A stretch of 64,000 bases of DNA from Ostrinia nubilalis (taxonomy: Eukaryota; Arthropoda; Insecta; Lepidoptera; Crambidae). Shown one piece after another: positions 1 to 10,161 of the stretch; position 1 is the first letter of the stretch, and each line of letters begins with the position of its first letter. The translations under genes and the position numbers were made by a program. Where the stretch lies: NCBI RefSeq assembly GCF_963855985.1, contig NW_026973566.1:1240001-1304000 (forward strand), given 5' to 3'. The notes under the pieces are model-generated. The model made no database searches, was not told the DNA's origin, and was given only the letters and a program-made list of their open reading frames with translations.

Positions 1-462
1 GATAAAATCCGAGCAATGAATAATGCTCGTCAAACATTATTCAGATTAACAGTCCCAACAAATAATGCCCGTCAGCCACTATTCAGGCCGACAGTCCCTC
101 GACATACTAATAATTCAACTCATAGAACAATAATACCAAGATATAATTCAAATAACAGATTCACACCTCCAAATCAACCTCACCCACAAACTAATTCAAA
201 TTTCACTGCACAGAACCCAAAAATATGCAATTACTGCAAGAATGTAGGACACGAAATTGCTGACTGTCGTAAACGAGCTTATAACAATAATCTCCGTAAT
301 AATCAGGCACAAAAAGCTTTGCCCGCACCTCCAGCGCAAGTCAATAATTTAAACTCCTGGGCGACCAACGAAATGAGCAACTCGTTGGAAATCGCTACAG
401 TATCTTGCTCACAGACTCCGACTCACCTGTTAACACAGGACATAGACAACCTCCAACTCTAA
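1..462 (+). CDS. gag: gag C-terminal part (nucleocapsid), partial
   Basis: The frame is open from the left edge, so this is the end of a longer Gag polyprotein. The protein is rich in Asn, Gln, Arg and Pro and has one CCHC zinc knuckle near nt 226-267 (CNYCKNVGHEIADC), which in retroelements binds genomic RNA. Matrix and capsid parts lie off-window. The last 58 nt overlap the next frame (405-1853) in the -1 direction, the arrangement used for ribosomal frameshifting to make Gag-Pol. No canonical heptameric slippery site stands out in the overlap, so the exact shift point is not assigned. The methionine at nt 16 is unlikely to be the true start because the frame is open before it. Confidence 0.8.
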   Translation, partial: DKIRAMNNARQTLFRLTVPTNNARQPLFRPTVPRHTNNSTHRTIIPRYNSNNRFTPPNQPHPQTNSNFTAQNPKICNYCKNVGHEIADCRKRAYNNNLRNNQAQKALPAPPAQVNNLNSWATNEMSNSLEIATVSCSQTPTHLLTQDIDNLQL

Positions 463-1853
463 GACTCAATCAATCATCCTCAAAAGCCACTGAATCTAAC
501 AGGGCGTCTTCACAAACTCAAACTGTCCGCAACAAACAGTTTAGAGACGCATCTGTACAAACTTCTATATCTTTAATAGCACCAAACAAACAGGGTAACC
601 AGCCCCAAACTCTTGGTCCTATCACCGAATCATGTACTAAATCTACTAAATCAAATATAGCACCAAACGAACAGGGTAACCAGCCCCAAACCCTTGGTCC
701 TATCACTGAATCATATTCCAAATCTACTTATACAAATCCTAAATCGAAATCAAAGTCAAAAAGGAAACCTAAATCAAATCCTAAAACTTCTAAGTCGAAA
801 CCTAAAATTGAATCCTTTGCAATCTCATCTTTGAACGATGTTCCACCCGAAAATCTTTTACACGGCACCTTACACATCGAAGGAAAGCCAGTCACCTTAT
901 TAATTGATACCGGAGCAGGAATCTCGGTAATAAAAAGTAACAAAATTGGATCTTCACATATAGATAAATCTAACATCGCATCCATTGTAGGAATCTCGAG
1001 CACACAAAGTTCAACCCTTACCTCGGGAACTACCGAGATATCCCTTGACAATTTACCTAAATTCAAATTCCATGTTGCCGACCTAAACATTAAAGCAGAC
1101 GGTATTTTAGGTAATGATTTCATGTCCAAATTTAATTGCCACCTCTATATTCAATCAAAAACAATGCGATTACGTGACAAAACATATAGACTCCATTTCT
1201 TAAGCGACAGTCCCAAGGAAAATGAATACCCCGATAAACAATTAATTAATAGTCGCTCAGAAACAGTAATTATGTGTAACACAAATAGTATTCATACGGG
1301 AACCGCATTAGTCGAAAAACAAACATTAGCTAATGGCATCATCATTCCACACGCATTAGTTAGCGTCGAAAACAACTCATTTGTTATCACTTGTATAAAC
1401 ACAAACAAAAATGATGAACTTATCAATATTCCCACACTCGAAGTTAGTCCTTTTGACCAGAATGAACAAATATCTAATATAAATGAACATCCAATAAATA
1501 ATTTAAATCCCATGTCCCAATCTGATAGACAAAGCAAAGTTCTGTCGTCCATAAGACGAGATCATTTAAACAAGGAAGAATCCACGTCATTAAATAAAAT
1601 AATTTCCCAGTACTCAGATTTATTTTTCCTCGAAGGCGACACCTTATCTTTCAGTAATCATACAAAACACAAAATAACTACTACAACTGACACTCCCATT
1701 CACACTAAAACATATCGATTCCCACAAGTTCACGAAAACGAAGTCAAAACTCAAGTTCAAAAAATGCTAGAACAAGATATAATCAGACCAAGTTCCTCTC
1801 CATGGAGTAGCCCAATTTGGGTTGTCCCTAAAAAAAACAGATGCCTCGGGTAA
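405..1853 (+). CDS. pol: pol, first part: spacer, aspartic protease, start of RT
   Basis: The first ~130 codons are low-complexity (Ser, Lys, Asn, Gln) and contain an 81-bp tandem duplication. A retropepsin follows at about nt 860-1190 with the catalytic motif LLIDTGAGISVI (active Asp near nt 905). A linker leads into the N-terminal fingers of reverse transcriptase (SSPWSSPIWVVPKK) before the frame stops at 1853. The same RT continues in the next frame from about nt 1840. The frame changes across eight consecutive A (1830-1837), so a one-base homopolymer change or a base-calling error separates two otherwise continuous halves. Upstream it overlaps gag in the -1 frame. The call is firm; whether the break is real is not. 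Confidence 0.88.
   Translation: MLTDSDSPVNTGHRQPPTLRLNQSSSKATESNRASSQTQTVRNKQFRDASVQTSISLIAPNKQGNQPQTLGPITESCTKSTKSNIAPNEQGNQPQTLGPITESYSKSTYTNPKSKSKSKRKPKSNPKTSKSKPKIESFAISSLNDVPPENLLHGTLHIEGKPVTLLIDTGAGISVIKSNKIGSSHIDKSNIASIVGISSTQSSTLTSGTTEISLDNLPKFKFHVADLNIKADGILGNDFMSKFNCHLYIQSKTMRLRDKTYRLHFLSDSPKENEYPDKQLINSRSETVIMCNTNSIHTGTALVEKQTLANGIIIPHALVSVENNSFVITCINTNKNDELINIPTLEVSPFDQNEQISNINEHPINNLNPMSQSDRQSKVLSSIRRDHLNKEESTSLNKIISQYSDLFFLEGDTLSFSNHTKHKITTTTDTPIHTKTYRFPQVHENEVKTQVQKMLEQDIIRPSSSPWSSPIWVVPKKNRCLG
575..736 (+). repeat. 81-bp tandem duplication in the gag-pol spacer
   Basis: Two adjacent copies of an 81-bp, 27-codon unit (unit starts about 81 nt apart, at 581 and 662) encode nearly the same peptide, beginning IAPN and containing QPQTLGPITES. 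The length keeps the frame open. Divergence between copies is a few bases. Confidence 0.8.
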
Positions 1854-4575
1854 ACGTAAATGGCGATTAGTAATAGATTACCGAAAATTAAATGAGGTAA
1901 CAATCGGTGACAGTTACCCACTGCCGAACATTACAGACATTCTAGATAAATTAGGGCACTCACAATATTTTACAACCCTAGACCTCGCATCTGGGTTTCA
2001 CCAACTCGAAGTAGATCCCAAAGATATTCCTAAGACCGCATTTAGCACTCCATACGGTCACTACGAGTACAAAAGAATGCCTTTTGGACTTAAAAGTGCA
2101 CCAGCGACCTTCCAACGAGTCATGGACTCTGTTCTATGTGGACTTCAAGGCGAGAGATGTTTTGTGTACTTAGATGATATAGTTATTTTCGCCTCAAGCC
2201 TTCAAGAACACGAACAAAGGCTTCACGAAGTATTTTCACGACTTAGAAAATACGAACTTAAGATCCAACCCGATAAGTGCGAATTCCTTAGGCGCGAAGT
2301 AGCTTACCTAGGACACATTATATCCAATGAAGGTGTAAAACCAAACCCCGATAAAATAAAGGCCGTACAAGAATTCCCCACGCCTAAATCATGCAAAGAC
2401 ATCAAAGCCTTTCTTGGCTTAACGGGTTATTACCGTCGCTTCATATCGAATTTTAGCAAAATAACAAAACCACTTACTAGCCTCTTAAAAAAGGACGTTC
2501 CATTTATTTGGGGTCAAACACAACAAGCATCATTTGACGAATGTAAACGTCTTCTTACTAGTCCTCCTATACTACAATATCCTGATTTCAGTAGAGAATT
2601 TATTTTGACCACTGACGCCTCTATAAGTGCAATAGGCGCTGTATTATCACAAGGTGAAATAGGTAAGGACCTACCTATAGCATACGCGTCTAGAACTTTA
2701 AATAAAGCCGAATCGAACTATTCTACTATAGAACGAGAATTATTGGCTATAGTCTGGGCTGTTAACCACTTTCGACCGTATTTGTTTGGAAGAAAGTTTA
2801 AAATAGTTACAGATCACAAACCTCTCACATGGCTTTTTTCAATTAAAGACCCAGGTAGTCGTTTAGTTCGCTGGCGCCTTAAGCTTGAAGAATACGAATA
2901 CGAAGTTATTTATAAAGCTGGCAAAAACAACACCAACGCAGATGCTCTCTCTCGACCTCCAATCTTAAACGCAAATGTTATAGATCTCACTGACGATAAC
3001 GAAACTCATAATTCAAATACCGATACGACCGATGATTATTTAGAAACCAATTATCAACATTTCTCAGAGAACTCCTCTTACAACTTCGACACTCCTAATC
3101 TCCAAACCTCTCCAGATTGCCTTTTAAACGACAAACATAAAAACATTCTTATTCCCATTTCTTGTGAACTTTCTGACAAAAACGACCTTTTCAACGAAGC
3201 GATATCCAAGTGCTCTCAAGTAGACCCTTATCTCAATAAACAACGGATACTTTACGACGTTGATTTATTAATTTCTAACAAAAACCAAAACTTAATATTC
3301 GGCTGTTCAAGACCCACTCATTTTGATTCATGGGACGCCGAAAGTTATTTTAAAACACTTCTAAGCTGTCTACAGAAAAACGACTTCAAAACACTCCACA
3401 TTCCAGAATTGAAAAACGATACCACTTGCAAACTCAAAGGCAACGAGCAATTACATATCACAGCCTACCTTGCTGACGCATATGATTGTAAAATAACCAT
3501 ATGTGAAAACAAAGTTAAAACACCAAATCCCGATGAAATTCCACAAATCTTAAAAATGTATCACGATGATCCTTTATCGGGCCATCGCGGAATCGTAGAA
3601 ACAACTCGTAAAATTAGAAACGAATACTTTTGGAAAGGAATGACGGACGTGATCAAACAATACATAGATAATTGTCAAATATGTCAACGTAATAAAATCC
3701 AAAGAAAAACTTATAAAGCCCCAATGGTTATAACATCTTCTTCAACAGAACCATTCGAACACGTAACTATTGATTTAGTATCCTATTCAGATACTACTAA
3801 CGAATCCAATAAATACATTTTGACACTACAAGATGACCTAACTCGATTTGTACAAGCATATCCTATACCTGATAAACAAGCAATTACCATAGCTAGAAAT
3901 CTTCTGACATTTTGCCAACATTATGGCACCCCCAAGAGATTCCACTCTGATCAAGGCACAGAATTCGTTAACAATGTCATCAAACAACTCATGAAATTAC
4001 TTGGCTCAAGTCACACTATTAGTACAGCCTATCATCCTCAAACTAATGGTTCTTTAGAACGTTTCCATGCGACATTACGAGATCTCATAAGAATGTGTCA
4101 TAAACGAAATCTTTCCAATTGGGATCAAATCATACCATTTGCCGTTATATGTCATAACACCTCTATTAATCAGTCTACAGGTCTTACACCTCACGAACTA
4201 CTTTTCGGTTTCAAACCTCGTCCTCTATATTCACTCAAAGAAAATAACGACTACACCACACATGACTACATACGCGACTTAAACGAAAGACTTAAAATCT
4301 CACGTGAAATAGCCCGTCGTAACCTTGATAATATGAAAGAAAAGGCTAAAGAACGTTACGACAATAATATTAAAAACATAGCGAAATTTAATATCGGTGA
4401 CAAAGTAATGCTCAAGGTACCCAATCCCAACAACTTAGATAGCAAATGGGATGGACCTTATAGTATAATTAGAATAGGATTTAACGAAAATTACGTCATT
4501 CAAAAATCTGGAAAGAATCAATTAGTGCATGCAAACCGCCTAAGGCCATTGCATGATTCTATCAGAGACACGTAA
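1822..4575 (+). CDS. pol: pol, second part: reverse transcriptase, RNase H, integrase
   Basis: RT copies the genomic RNA, RNase H removes the template and integrase inserts the cDNA. RT palm motifs are LDLASGFHQLEV and the catalytic YLDD at nt 2167-2178. The RNase H domain (about nt 2600-2960) has TTDAS, the ERELLAIVWAV region and DHKPL. A linker of ~150 residues leads to the integrase: an HHCC zinc domain ending CQICQRNK (about nt 3560-3710), then the DDE core with Asp in TIDLVS, Asp in HSDQGTEF and Glu in NGSLERFH, and a C-terminal DNA-binding region ending near RLRPL. The reported start at 1822 is only the edge of an open frame; translation would come from the upstream pol frame. Apart from the junction at 1830-1837 it is intact. 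Confidence 0.93.
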   Translation: MSLKKTDASGKRKWRLVIDYRKLNEVTIGDSYPLPNITDILDKLGHSQYFTTLDLASGFHQLEVDPKDIPKTAFSTPYGHYEYKRMPFGLKSAPATFQRVMDSVLCGLQGERCFVYLDDIVIFASSLQEHEQRLHEVFSRLRKYELKIQPDKCEFLRREVAYLGHIISNEGVKPNPDKIKAVQEFPTPKSCKDIKAFLGLTGYYRRFISNFSKITKPLTSLLKKDVPFIWGQTQQASFDECKRLLTSPPILQYPDFSREFILTTDASISAIGAVLSQGEIGKDLPIAYASRTLNKAESNYSTIERELLAIVWAVNHFRPYLFGRKFKIVTDHKPLTWLFSIKDPGSRLVRWRLKLEEYEYEVIYKAGKNNTNADALSRPPILNANVIDLTDDNETHNSNTDTTDDYLETNYQHFSENSSYNFDTPNLQTSPDCLLNDKHKNILIPISCELSDKNDLFNEAISKCSQVDPYLNKQRILYDVDLLISNKNQNLIFGCSRPTHFDSWDAESYFKTLLSCLQKNDFKTLHIPELKNDTTCKLKGNEQLHITAYLADAYDCKITICENKVKTPNPDEIPQILKMYHDDPLSGHRGIVETTRKIRNEYFWKGMTDVIKQYIDNCQICQRNKIQRKTYKAPMVITSSSTEPFEHVTIDLVSYSDTTNESNKYILTLQDDLTRFVQAYPIPDKQAITIARNLLTFCQHYGTPKRFHSDQGTEFVNNVIKQLMKLLGSSHTISTAYHPQTNGSLERFHATLRDLIRMCHKRNLSNWDQIIPFAVICHNTSINQSTGLTPHELLFGFKPRPLYSLKENNDYTTHDYIRDLNERLKISREIARRNLDNMKEKAKERYDNNIKNIAKFNIGDKVMLKVPNPNNLDSKWDGPYSIIRIGFNENYVIQKSGKNQLVHANRLRPLHDSIRDT

Positions 4576-4644
4576 TTCACCTCATGTAAATAATTAATTT
4601 TAGTTTTACCTATCCTTATATTGTTTTAAATAAGTTAGAATTCG

Positions 4645-4658
4645 TTTTATTTTTCCAG
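4645..4658 (+). promoter_or_regulatory. Candidate 3' splice acceptor between pol and env (upstream)
   Basis: A T-rich tract ends in CCAG just after the pol stop. Errantivirus env is known to be made from a spliced subgenomic RNA, so an acceptor is expected here. Acceptor use is inferred from sequence only. Confidence 0.5.
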
Positions 4659-4671
4659 GGTGACCCAATGT

Positions 4672-4854
4672 ATGGCACATCCTACCTCAATACCTGCAAT
4701 CAATAACAACGACTTTAATATGGAAAAATTCAAAACAATAATACATAATCCCTACTTTAGTTTCATAGTTTGCTCACTTATTAAAATAATATTTTACATT
4801 ATCCTATATAAAATATACATTTATATCAAAACTTTTTATGAATCTCGTAAATAG
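4672..4854 (+). CDS. Small hydrophobic ORF between pol and env
   Basis: From the ATG at 4672 this encodes about 60 residues. A polar N-terminus is followed by a strongly hydrophobic, Ile/Tyr/Phe-rich stretch (about 25 residues) and a short basic end (ESRK). It follows the first acceptor (4645-4658) and precedes the second (4880-4893) and the long env frame. It could be a signal-anchor peptide of an alternative env transcript, a small membrane protein or chance. A GTAAAT at 4847-4852 would give only a 47-nt intron and does not match the env frame, so I do not treat it as env exon 1. Confidence 0.3.
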   Translation: MAHPTSIPAINNNDFNMEKFKTIIHNPYFSFIVCSLIKIIFYIILYKIYIYIKTFYESRK

Positions 4855-4879
4855 ACTTATAATTAATAAATAAACTAAA

Positions 4880-4893
4880 TTTCATTATTCCAG
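4880..4893 (+). promoter_or_regulatory. Candidate 3' splice acceptor directly before env frame
   Basis: TTTCATTATTCCAG ends at 4893, and the env frame is open from there to its stop. This is the best candidate for the acceptor of the env mRNA; the donor would lie upstream of the window. Confidence 0.55.
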
Positions 4894-6772
4894 GTACTCC
4901 ACAACATATGTTGATGGTAATACCGAAATCTCACCAATCCCTTCCAATTCCGGGCTTTACTTCCAAAACGACGGAGATGTACTAATCACAGATGATTCAT
5001 GGAAACTTGTTATCTATCGTAATCTAGAACCTTTATTCCTAAGCCGAGACTCTCTTAAAAGACTTGCCTATAATTATCAAACCCTAATATCAAGGTATCC
5101 TAACCTACCTAGTACAATTACCACTAGTTCTTATATTAAATTAAACTTAGACAAAATCGATACTAGACTCGATGAACTTAGCCTTTATACTAATAATAAA
5201 AGAACCAAACGTGAGCTATTAGACGGACTTAGTTCATTACTAAAATGGCTTATTGGTACACCTGATGCCAAGGATGCTAAACATTATGATGAATGCATTC
5301 AACTCTTAGAAAAACAGCAGATCACAACCAATGAAATCCTCAATCAACAGTTACAAATAATTTCATCTACTATTACCAATTTCAATGAAACCATCTTAAA
5401 GATATCCTACGATGAACATCTAATCAACGAAAATCTAGCAAAAATCAATTCATATTTTAATTCAACTAACAAAATACTATTTAATCTAACTATCTCAGAA
5501 GAAATGTCAACGGTAGCTATCCAAATTCTCGAAGCAGTTACATCCTTAGAAAAAGATATAGACGACATAATAAGTAGTATACTATTTATTAAATCTGGCG
5601 CAATACATCCTTCCATCATATCAACCAACCGCTTATACAAAGAGCTATTGTCAACTGGTTCATTCCGATCTAACAGAAACTTAGTAGCCTCCGTCACTCT
5701 CAGTAATATTCACCAAATCTTAGAGTCGGCTTCTATCAGCTCATATATTTATATGAACAAATTAGTATATGTTATAAAATTCCCCTTAGTCATAAATGAT
5801 AAATTTACCTTATATCACCTATATTCCATCCCTATATCCCATCCTGATTCATCCTTATATTCTACTATCCTTCCCGAGCGAACTTACATTGCCACTAGTA
5901 CTACAAGGCAACAGTACGCAATCACAAACTCACAAGTTGATTGCAAGACCTTTACATCGAACACGAAAGTCTGCAAATCCATCGTTTACAACGTCAACGC
6001 AAGACCGACCTGCGAAATGTCGATCCTGAGCTCCACTTCAAGAAATGTTCCTGACATCTGCGAAGTCGCAACTTTCTCAGCGTACATCAACACTTTCCAA
6101 GAAATAAAGTCGAATAAGTGGATCTTCATCCTACAGCATAAAACTCCATATGCATTGGAATGCGGCGACAAAACCACCCATAGTGAAATATCCGGGACAG
6201 GCATCATTTCACTAGAAGAGAATTGTAAAATGTATACAGCATTAACGACAATCTCAGCTGAAAACGGGAAGACCTACAATATCAGCCATCCTATCATAAC
6301 TGTGGATTTAGAAACCATTTGTATTCCAGAATACTCCAAACAAGAACCATCACTGGAGTTAATACCCATAAAAATTAACAACATTCCACTAGACTCATTG
6401 AAAACATTAAAAGAAGAAATTAAGATACAGACGAAACACATAAACCAAAAGGAAAACTTCATAGAAAAACATTCGTCAAAATTTTCCTATATCAGTTTTA
6501 TAATGGGATTTTTACTACTAATATTCACATGTTTTAAATGCTGCAAGATCAACATATTCAAGATGTTCCGCACAAACTCTACACGTCATCGTAGCGGGTG
6601 TATACAAATTTTTAATAACTGTTTCGACAGATCTCAACGACGACAGCATGTACAGATACCCATGGCTTCACTTCATCATACAACAACTTCTATATCTGAA
6701 GACGAAGACGAATCGCCCACTGCAACGCCCAATCCTCAAACCTTGGGCAAAACAGCCCAATCTTTGTTCTAA
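4892..6772 (+). CDS. env: env: class I fusion-type envelope glycoprotein, baculovirus F / errantivirus type
   Basis: A frame of about 627 codons is open from the acceptor at 4893 to 6772. Features in order: an ectodomain start; a furin-type site RTKR near nt 5201-5212 followed by a hydrophobic Gly-rich segment beginning ELLDGLSSLLKW, the layout of an F-protein cleavage site and fusion peptide; a long region with heptad-like hydrophobics; Cys-containing C-terminal ectodomain; a transmembrane segment around SYISFIMGFLLLIFTCF (nt ~6485-6540); and a cytoplasmic tail of about 75 residues. The first ATG in the frame is well inside, so the start and signal peptide must come from an upstream exon or leader. 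Role (surface fusion protein) is inferred from this architecture. Confidence 0.8.
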   Translation, partial: RYSTTYVDGNTEISPIPSNSGLYFQNDGDVLITDDSWKLVIYRNLEPLFLSRDSLKRLAYNYQTLISRYPNLPSTITTSSYIKLNLDKIDTRLDELSLYTNNKRTKRELLDGLSSLLKWLIGTPDAKDAKHYDECIQLLEKQQITTNEILNQQLQIISSTITNFNETILKISYDEHLINENLAKINSYFNSTNKILFNLTISEEMSTVAIQILEAVTSLEKDIDDIISSILFIKSGAIHPSIISTNRLYKELLSTGSFRSNRNLVASVTLSNIHQILESASISSYIYMNKLVYVIKFPLVINDKFTLYHLYSIPISHPDSSLYSTILPERTYIATSTTRQQYAITNSQVDCKTFTSNTKVCKSIVYNVNARPTCEMSILSSTSRNVPDICEVATFSAYINTFQEIKSNKWIFILQHKTPYALECGDKTTHSEISGTGIISLEENCKMYTALTTISAENGKTYNISHPIITVDLETICIPEYSKQEPSLELIPIKINNIPLDSLKTLKEEIKIQTKHINQKENFIEKHSSKFSYISFIMGFLLLIFTCFKCCKINIFKMFRTNSTRHRSGCIQIFNNCFDRSQRRQHVQIPMASLHHTTTSISEDEDESPTATPNPQTLGKTAQSLF

Positions 6773-6781
6773 GGGGGGAGG
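6771..6781 (+). other. Polypurine tract
   Basis: AAGGGGGGAGG directly precedes the TG that opens the 3' LTR; it would prime plus-strand DNA synthesis. It overlaps the end of env by two bases. Confidence 0.75.
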
Positions 6782-7126
6782 TGTTAGATAATAGCATTTA
6801 GAATAAGTACTTGATATTGTAATTACTATTTGTTTGTATGTACACTAATTAATTAACTATCTTTATTCTTAAATGATTTGTTTACCATTCCCATAATTTA
6901 ATTGTATCATTACTTAATGATTGTTTATTATTCTTAATGATTGTTTACTATTCTCACGATAACGACTTTACTCATAAGTGTATCCCCACCATTCCCGAAT
7001 CCTTAAATACCCAAAACTCCTTAGTTCTAGTTCAGTTGTATCAGTCGTATCCCAAATCTCATTGTAACCAGTTGTACTATTAAAGTTAGTTTTTAAAAAC
7101 CTTAGTTTCGCTTCCACTACGTAACA
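6782..7126 (+). repeat. 3' LTR of the errantivirus-like element
   Basis: Begins TGTTAG after the polypurine tract and ends GTAACA, giving a 345-bp LTR with TG...CA ends. AT-rich U3 is followed by a possible initiator (TCAGT near 7045) and ATTAAA near 7078. The partner 5' LTR is off-window, so the right boundary is inferred from TG/CA and the change of sequence type at 7127. Confidence 0.65.
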
Positions 7127-7142
7127 GCTGGGAGCCAGGGCC

Positions 7143-7925
7143 GTGCGCATGGGCAGTTCCTCGCCCCCCTCCCCGCCGCTGATTCCGTCAATAATTGATA
7201 ATGTATCTATTGAACTAAAATTGGGTAATGAATACCATTTTATTAATGCCGTCTATATTCCACCAAATCAACCGGTTTATGTATATGAGTCATTTATAAA
7301 TTATTTGCAAACCTTATTACAATTCAACATAAAAAACTACTACTTATTTGGCGACTTTAATTTACCGTCAATAGACTGGGTTCATGACGCTAACAGTCTT
7401 ACTTTAGAACCTATGGCCTGCAATTCATGCTTACTAAATACCTACTTGATCAATTTTATATCACTTATCGGTGGCTACCAACTTAATAACTTATTTAACA
7501 TTAATCATAGGCTATTGGACTTATACATAACTAATTCTCTTGATAACACTTTAACCGCATCTCCGTTTTATTTGCTTCCTCCTGATTCGCATCACCCTCC
7601 ATTCTGCGTAGCTATTCCAATTCAGGCCAAGATAACGGGCATCATAGGTAAGTCTTACCAACAATACTGTTTTAAAAAAGCTGATTTTAAATTAATTAAT
7701 GAGGAGTTATCAAAATTCGACTGGGACTCGTTGATTTTAAATGAATCGGTTGGTGTGGTATTGGCGAAATTTTATGAAATTTTATATGACGTCATTAAAA
7801 AACATGTTCCTAGAAAAACTGTAAAATCGTCACATTATCCAGTCTGGTTTTCGCCGGCATTAATACATATTCATAAGAACAAAAATCGTGCTTGGATTAG
7901 ATGGAAAAAACTAATAACCAAATAG
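7143..7925 (+). pseudogene. LINE endonuclease domain (C-terminal half)
   Basis: Encodes the second half of the EEP endonuclease that nicks target DNA: motifs INAVYIPPNQP, FGDFNLPSIDW and LPPDSHHPPF are the family's conserved blocks, with the last near the catalytic His. The open frame begins in GC-rich non-LINE sequence (7143-7186), so the apparent start is an artefact of the junction. It ends at a frame change in AAAAAA near 7906-7911 that leads into the RT frame. Confidence 0.8.
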
Positions 7926-9322
7926 ATCAATTAAGTTATTCTATTTACAGAAGAAGATTCAAAAGTGAATGTGATAAATGTTATGCTACCTATATCAAAC
8001 TTGTGGAAAATAGTATCAAAGACAACATTAAGTATTTTTGGACATATATTTCAAACCGTAAAAACTGTTCAGATATTCCAACACAAGTCTTCTTTAAGAA
8101 CAGAATGGCTGACACTCCAGCGGACATTTGCAACTTATTTTCGTGTTTCTTTCAGTCTGTATTTGAAAATTCCTCAGTGCCGGTTGATTACTGCTATGAT
8201 GATATTGATCTGAAGGATCATACTACTACACATGACGAATCTAGTATTTGTAATATAGTTATACTGGAATCGGATGTACTCACCCAACTTAAATCTCTAG
8301 ATATTACCAAAGGGCCTGGTACTGATAATATCCCAGCCATTTTTTTAAAACATACAGCTAAAATTATAAGTAAACCACTACATTTTATCTATAATAAACT
8401 TATAGAAATAGGTGAATTCCCTGAAATATGGAAGTCAGCTAGAATTGTTCCGGTATTTAAAAATGGCTGTAAGCAGGATGTGGAAAATTATAGGCCGATC
8501 TCAATCCTGCCAATAATGTCTAAAATTTTCGAAAAATTAGTGCGTAATGAATTGTACCCGAAACTGCATCACAATATATTGCCCCAGCAGCATGGCTTTG
8601 TCCGCAGGAGGTCAACTGTTACTAATTTACTTGCTTTTACCTCTCAACTATTTGATGCAATTGATGAAAATAAACAAACGGACTGTATATATACAGATTT
8701 CAGGAAGGCGTTTGATCGAGTAGACCATAAGATACTGCTAGAGAAGATAGCGTTTAATGGTATACGAGGGAACCTGTGGCGATGGTTTAAGTCGTATATT
8801 AGTAATCGTACTCAAAAAGTGGTTATTCGTGGTTTTGAATCAGATACAGTCGCAGTCACTTCTGGTGTACCCCAGGGCTCTGTTCTTGGTCCACTGCTCT
8901 TCGTGCTCTTTATTAACGACATTAATAAATGCTTCTCTTTTTGTAAATTCTCCCTGTACGCTGATGATTTAAAAATTTACAACACCATCACTAGTTATTC
9001 TGACCACATACGCTTTCAAAATGAACTGGATACATTCACCAGATACTGTGATGTTAACAAATTGAGTCTAAGTATTAACAAATGTAAGTCGATTACATTT
9101 ACGAAGAAAAAGAACATAAGTGTCTTTCCATACAAATTAGGTAATATTGTTTTAGAAAAAGTGGATTGCATAAGAGACCTGGGCGTATTGCTAGATTCGA
9201 AGCTACATTTAGACAGACATATAGACGGTATTATAAACAAAGCTTTTAAAATGTTTGGTTTTGTGGTCCGTGCCAGTGAACCTTTTTATATTTATATAAA
9301 TCTCTCATTAGAAGTCAATTAG
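7901..9322 (+). pseudogene. LINE reverse transcriptase
   Basis: The target-primed RT of the LINE. Conserved blocks in order: RIVPVFKNGCKQDVENYRP, QQHGFVRRRSTVTNLL, YTDFRKAFDRVDH, SGVPQGSVLGPLLFVLFIND and the catalytic SLYADDLKIY (nt ~8956-8985). The frame continues that of the endonuclease after a one-base shift and is lost again at about 9290, so no full-length protein can be made. The family (CR1/Jockey group, no RNase H) is judged from these blocks. Confidence 0.85.
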
Positions 9323-9348
9323 AATATGCTGTACCAATTTGGAGCCCT

Positions 9349-9771
9349 GTGTATCAGAAATATTGTAATGCAATTGAAAATGTACAAAAGAAATTCTTGC
9401 GATGCGTTAATTACAGGTGTTATCATGATTATTCAAAATATGACCAATTGTTACAAAAATATAAATTAATAAAACTAATAGATAGACGAATAATGTTGGA
9501 TATGGTTGTATTATATGACTTATGTCATAATAAGTATGACAGTTGTGAACTAATGAATAAACTGAGCTTCTCAGTACCAAGAAAAGCCTCTGTTCGTTCT
9601 TGTCGGCCAACTGAGACGTTTGCAATCAAGAAATATCGCACCGATGCTGGCAAACGATCACCCTTTAACAGATTGTTCATGATTTATAATAGTAAATTTA
9701 ACCTTATCGACTTATTTAACGTCAAACTTAGTAAATTCAAGAAGGAAATCCTGTTACAGCTTAGCAGTTGA
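9349..9771 (+). pseudogene. LINE ORF2 C-terminal domain
   Basis: After a frame change near 9290 the same polypeptide resumes. It shows the post-thumb region seen in this group (NAIENVQKKFLRCVNYRC, later NRLFMIYNS). Stop at 9769-9771, then about 340 nt of 3' UTR and the A-rich tail. Confidence 0.7.
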
Positions 9772-10161
9772 GCGGACCCTTATGGCACGGTCTGTATAAT
9801 TGCTGAGCTTAATTTTATTCTTATGGTTTTTGTTTTTCATTTTCTTGTTGTGTTTTTAAATTACACTGATGACTGGCTGCTGCGCTTTGTGCGCGGTATT
9901 GTTTGAATTGTATACCTACTTAGCTTGCTTACTTTATAACTTTTAAGAAATGATTTATAAACTTAATTACCCTAAACCTAATTTTTTTTAAAGGTCTGCT
10001 CTCAATAAAATATGTATAATGTAATATGTGGACATTGCTGTTGGTCATACAATAGTTTAGATAGATAAGTGCAATTCTAGACTAAGACCCATTGTAAGAC
10101 TGTTTTTGTCCCAAATAAATGAAAAAAAAATGAAAAAAAAAAAAAATAAATGAAAAAAAAA

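Larger units (their letters stand above)
1..7126 (+). mobile_element. Errantivirus-like Ty3/gypsy element with env, 5' end outside window
   Basis: A plus-strand LTR retroelement in the order gag (C-terminal part), protease, RT-RNase H-integrase, env, polypurine tract and 3' LTR. The left end is cut by the window, so the 5' LTR, primer-binding site and most of gag are not visible. Gag-to-pol passes from frame 1 to frame 0, the -1 relation usual in errantiviruses. Env lies in a third frame behind splice acceptors. Damage is slight: the only visible break in pol is a frame change at a run of eight A. An endogenous, rather complete retrovirus-like element is the best reading; its activity cannot be judged without the 5' LTR. 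Confidence 0.9.
7187..10161 (+). mobile_element. 5'-truncated CR1/Jockey-type LINE
   Basis: A non-LTR retrotransposon on the plus strand: part of an apurinic-type endonuclease, RT and a C-terminal domain in three frames, a 3' UTR and an A-rich tail of repeated AAATAAATG(A)n units at about 10115-10161. ORF1 and the first part of the endonuclease are missing, the usual result of incomplete reverse transcription. It follows the errantivirus LTR after a GC-rich junction of about 60 bp (7127-7186). Confidence 0.85.

Noticed and set aside
4847..4893. 47-nt intron joining the small ORF to env
   Set aside because: Too short for a usual insect intron, and the reading frames do not match across it.
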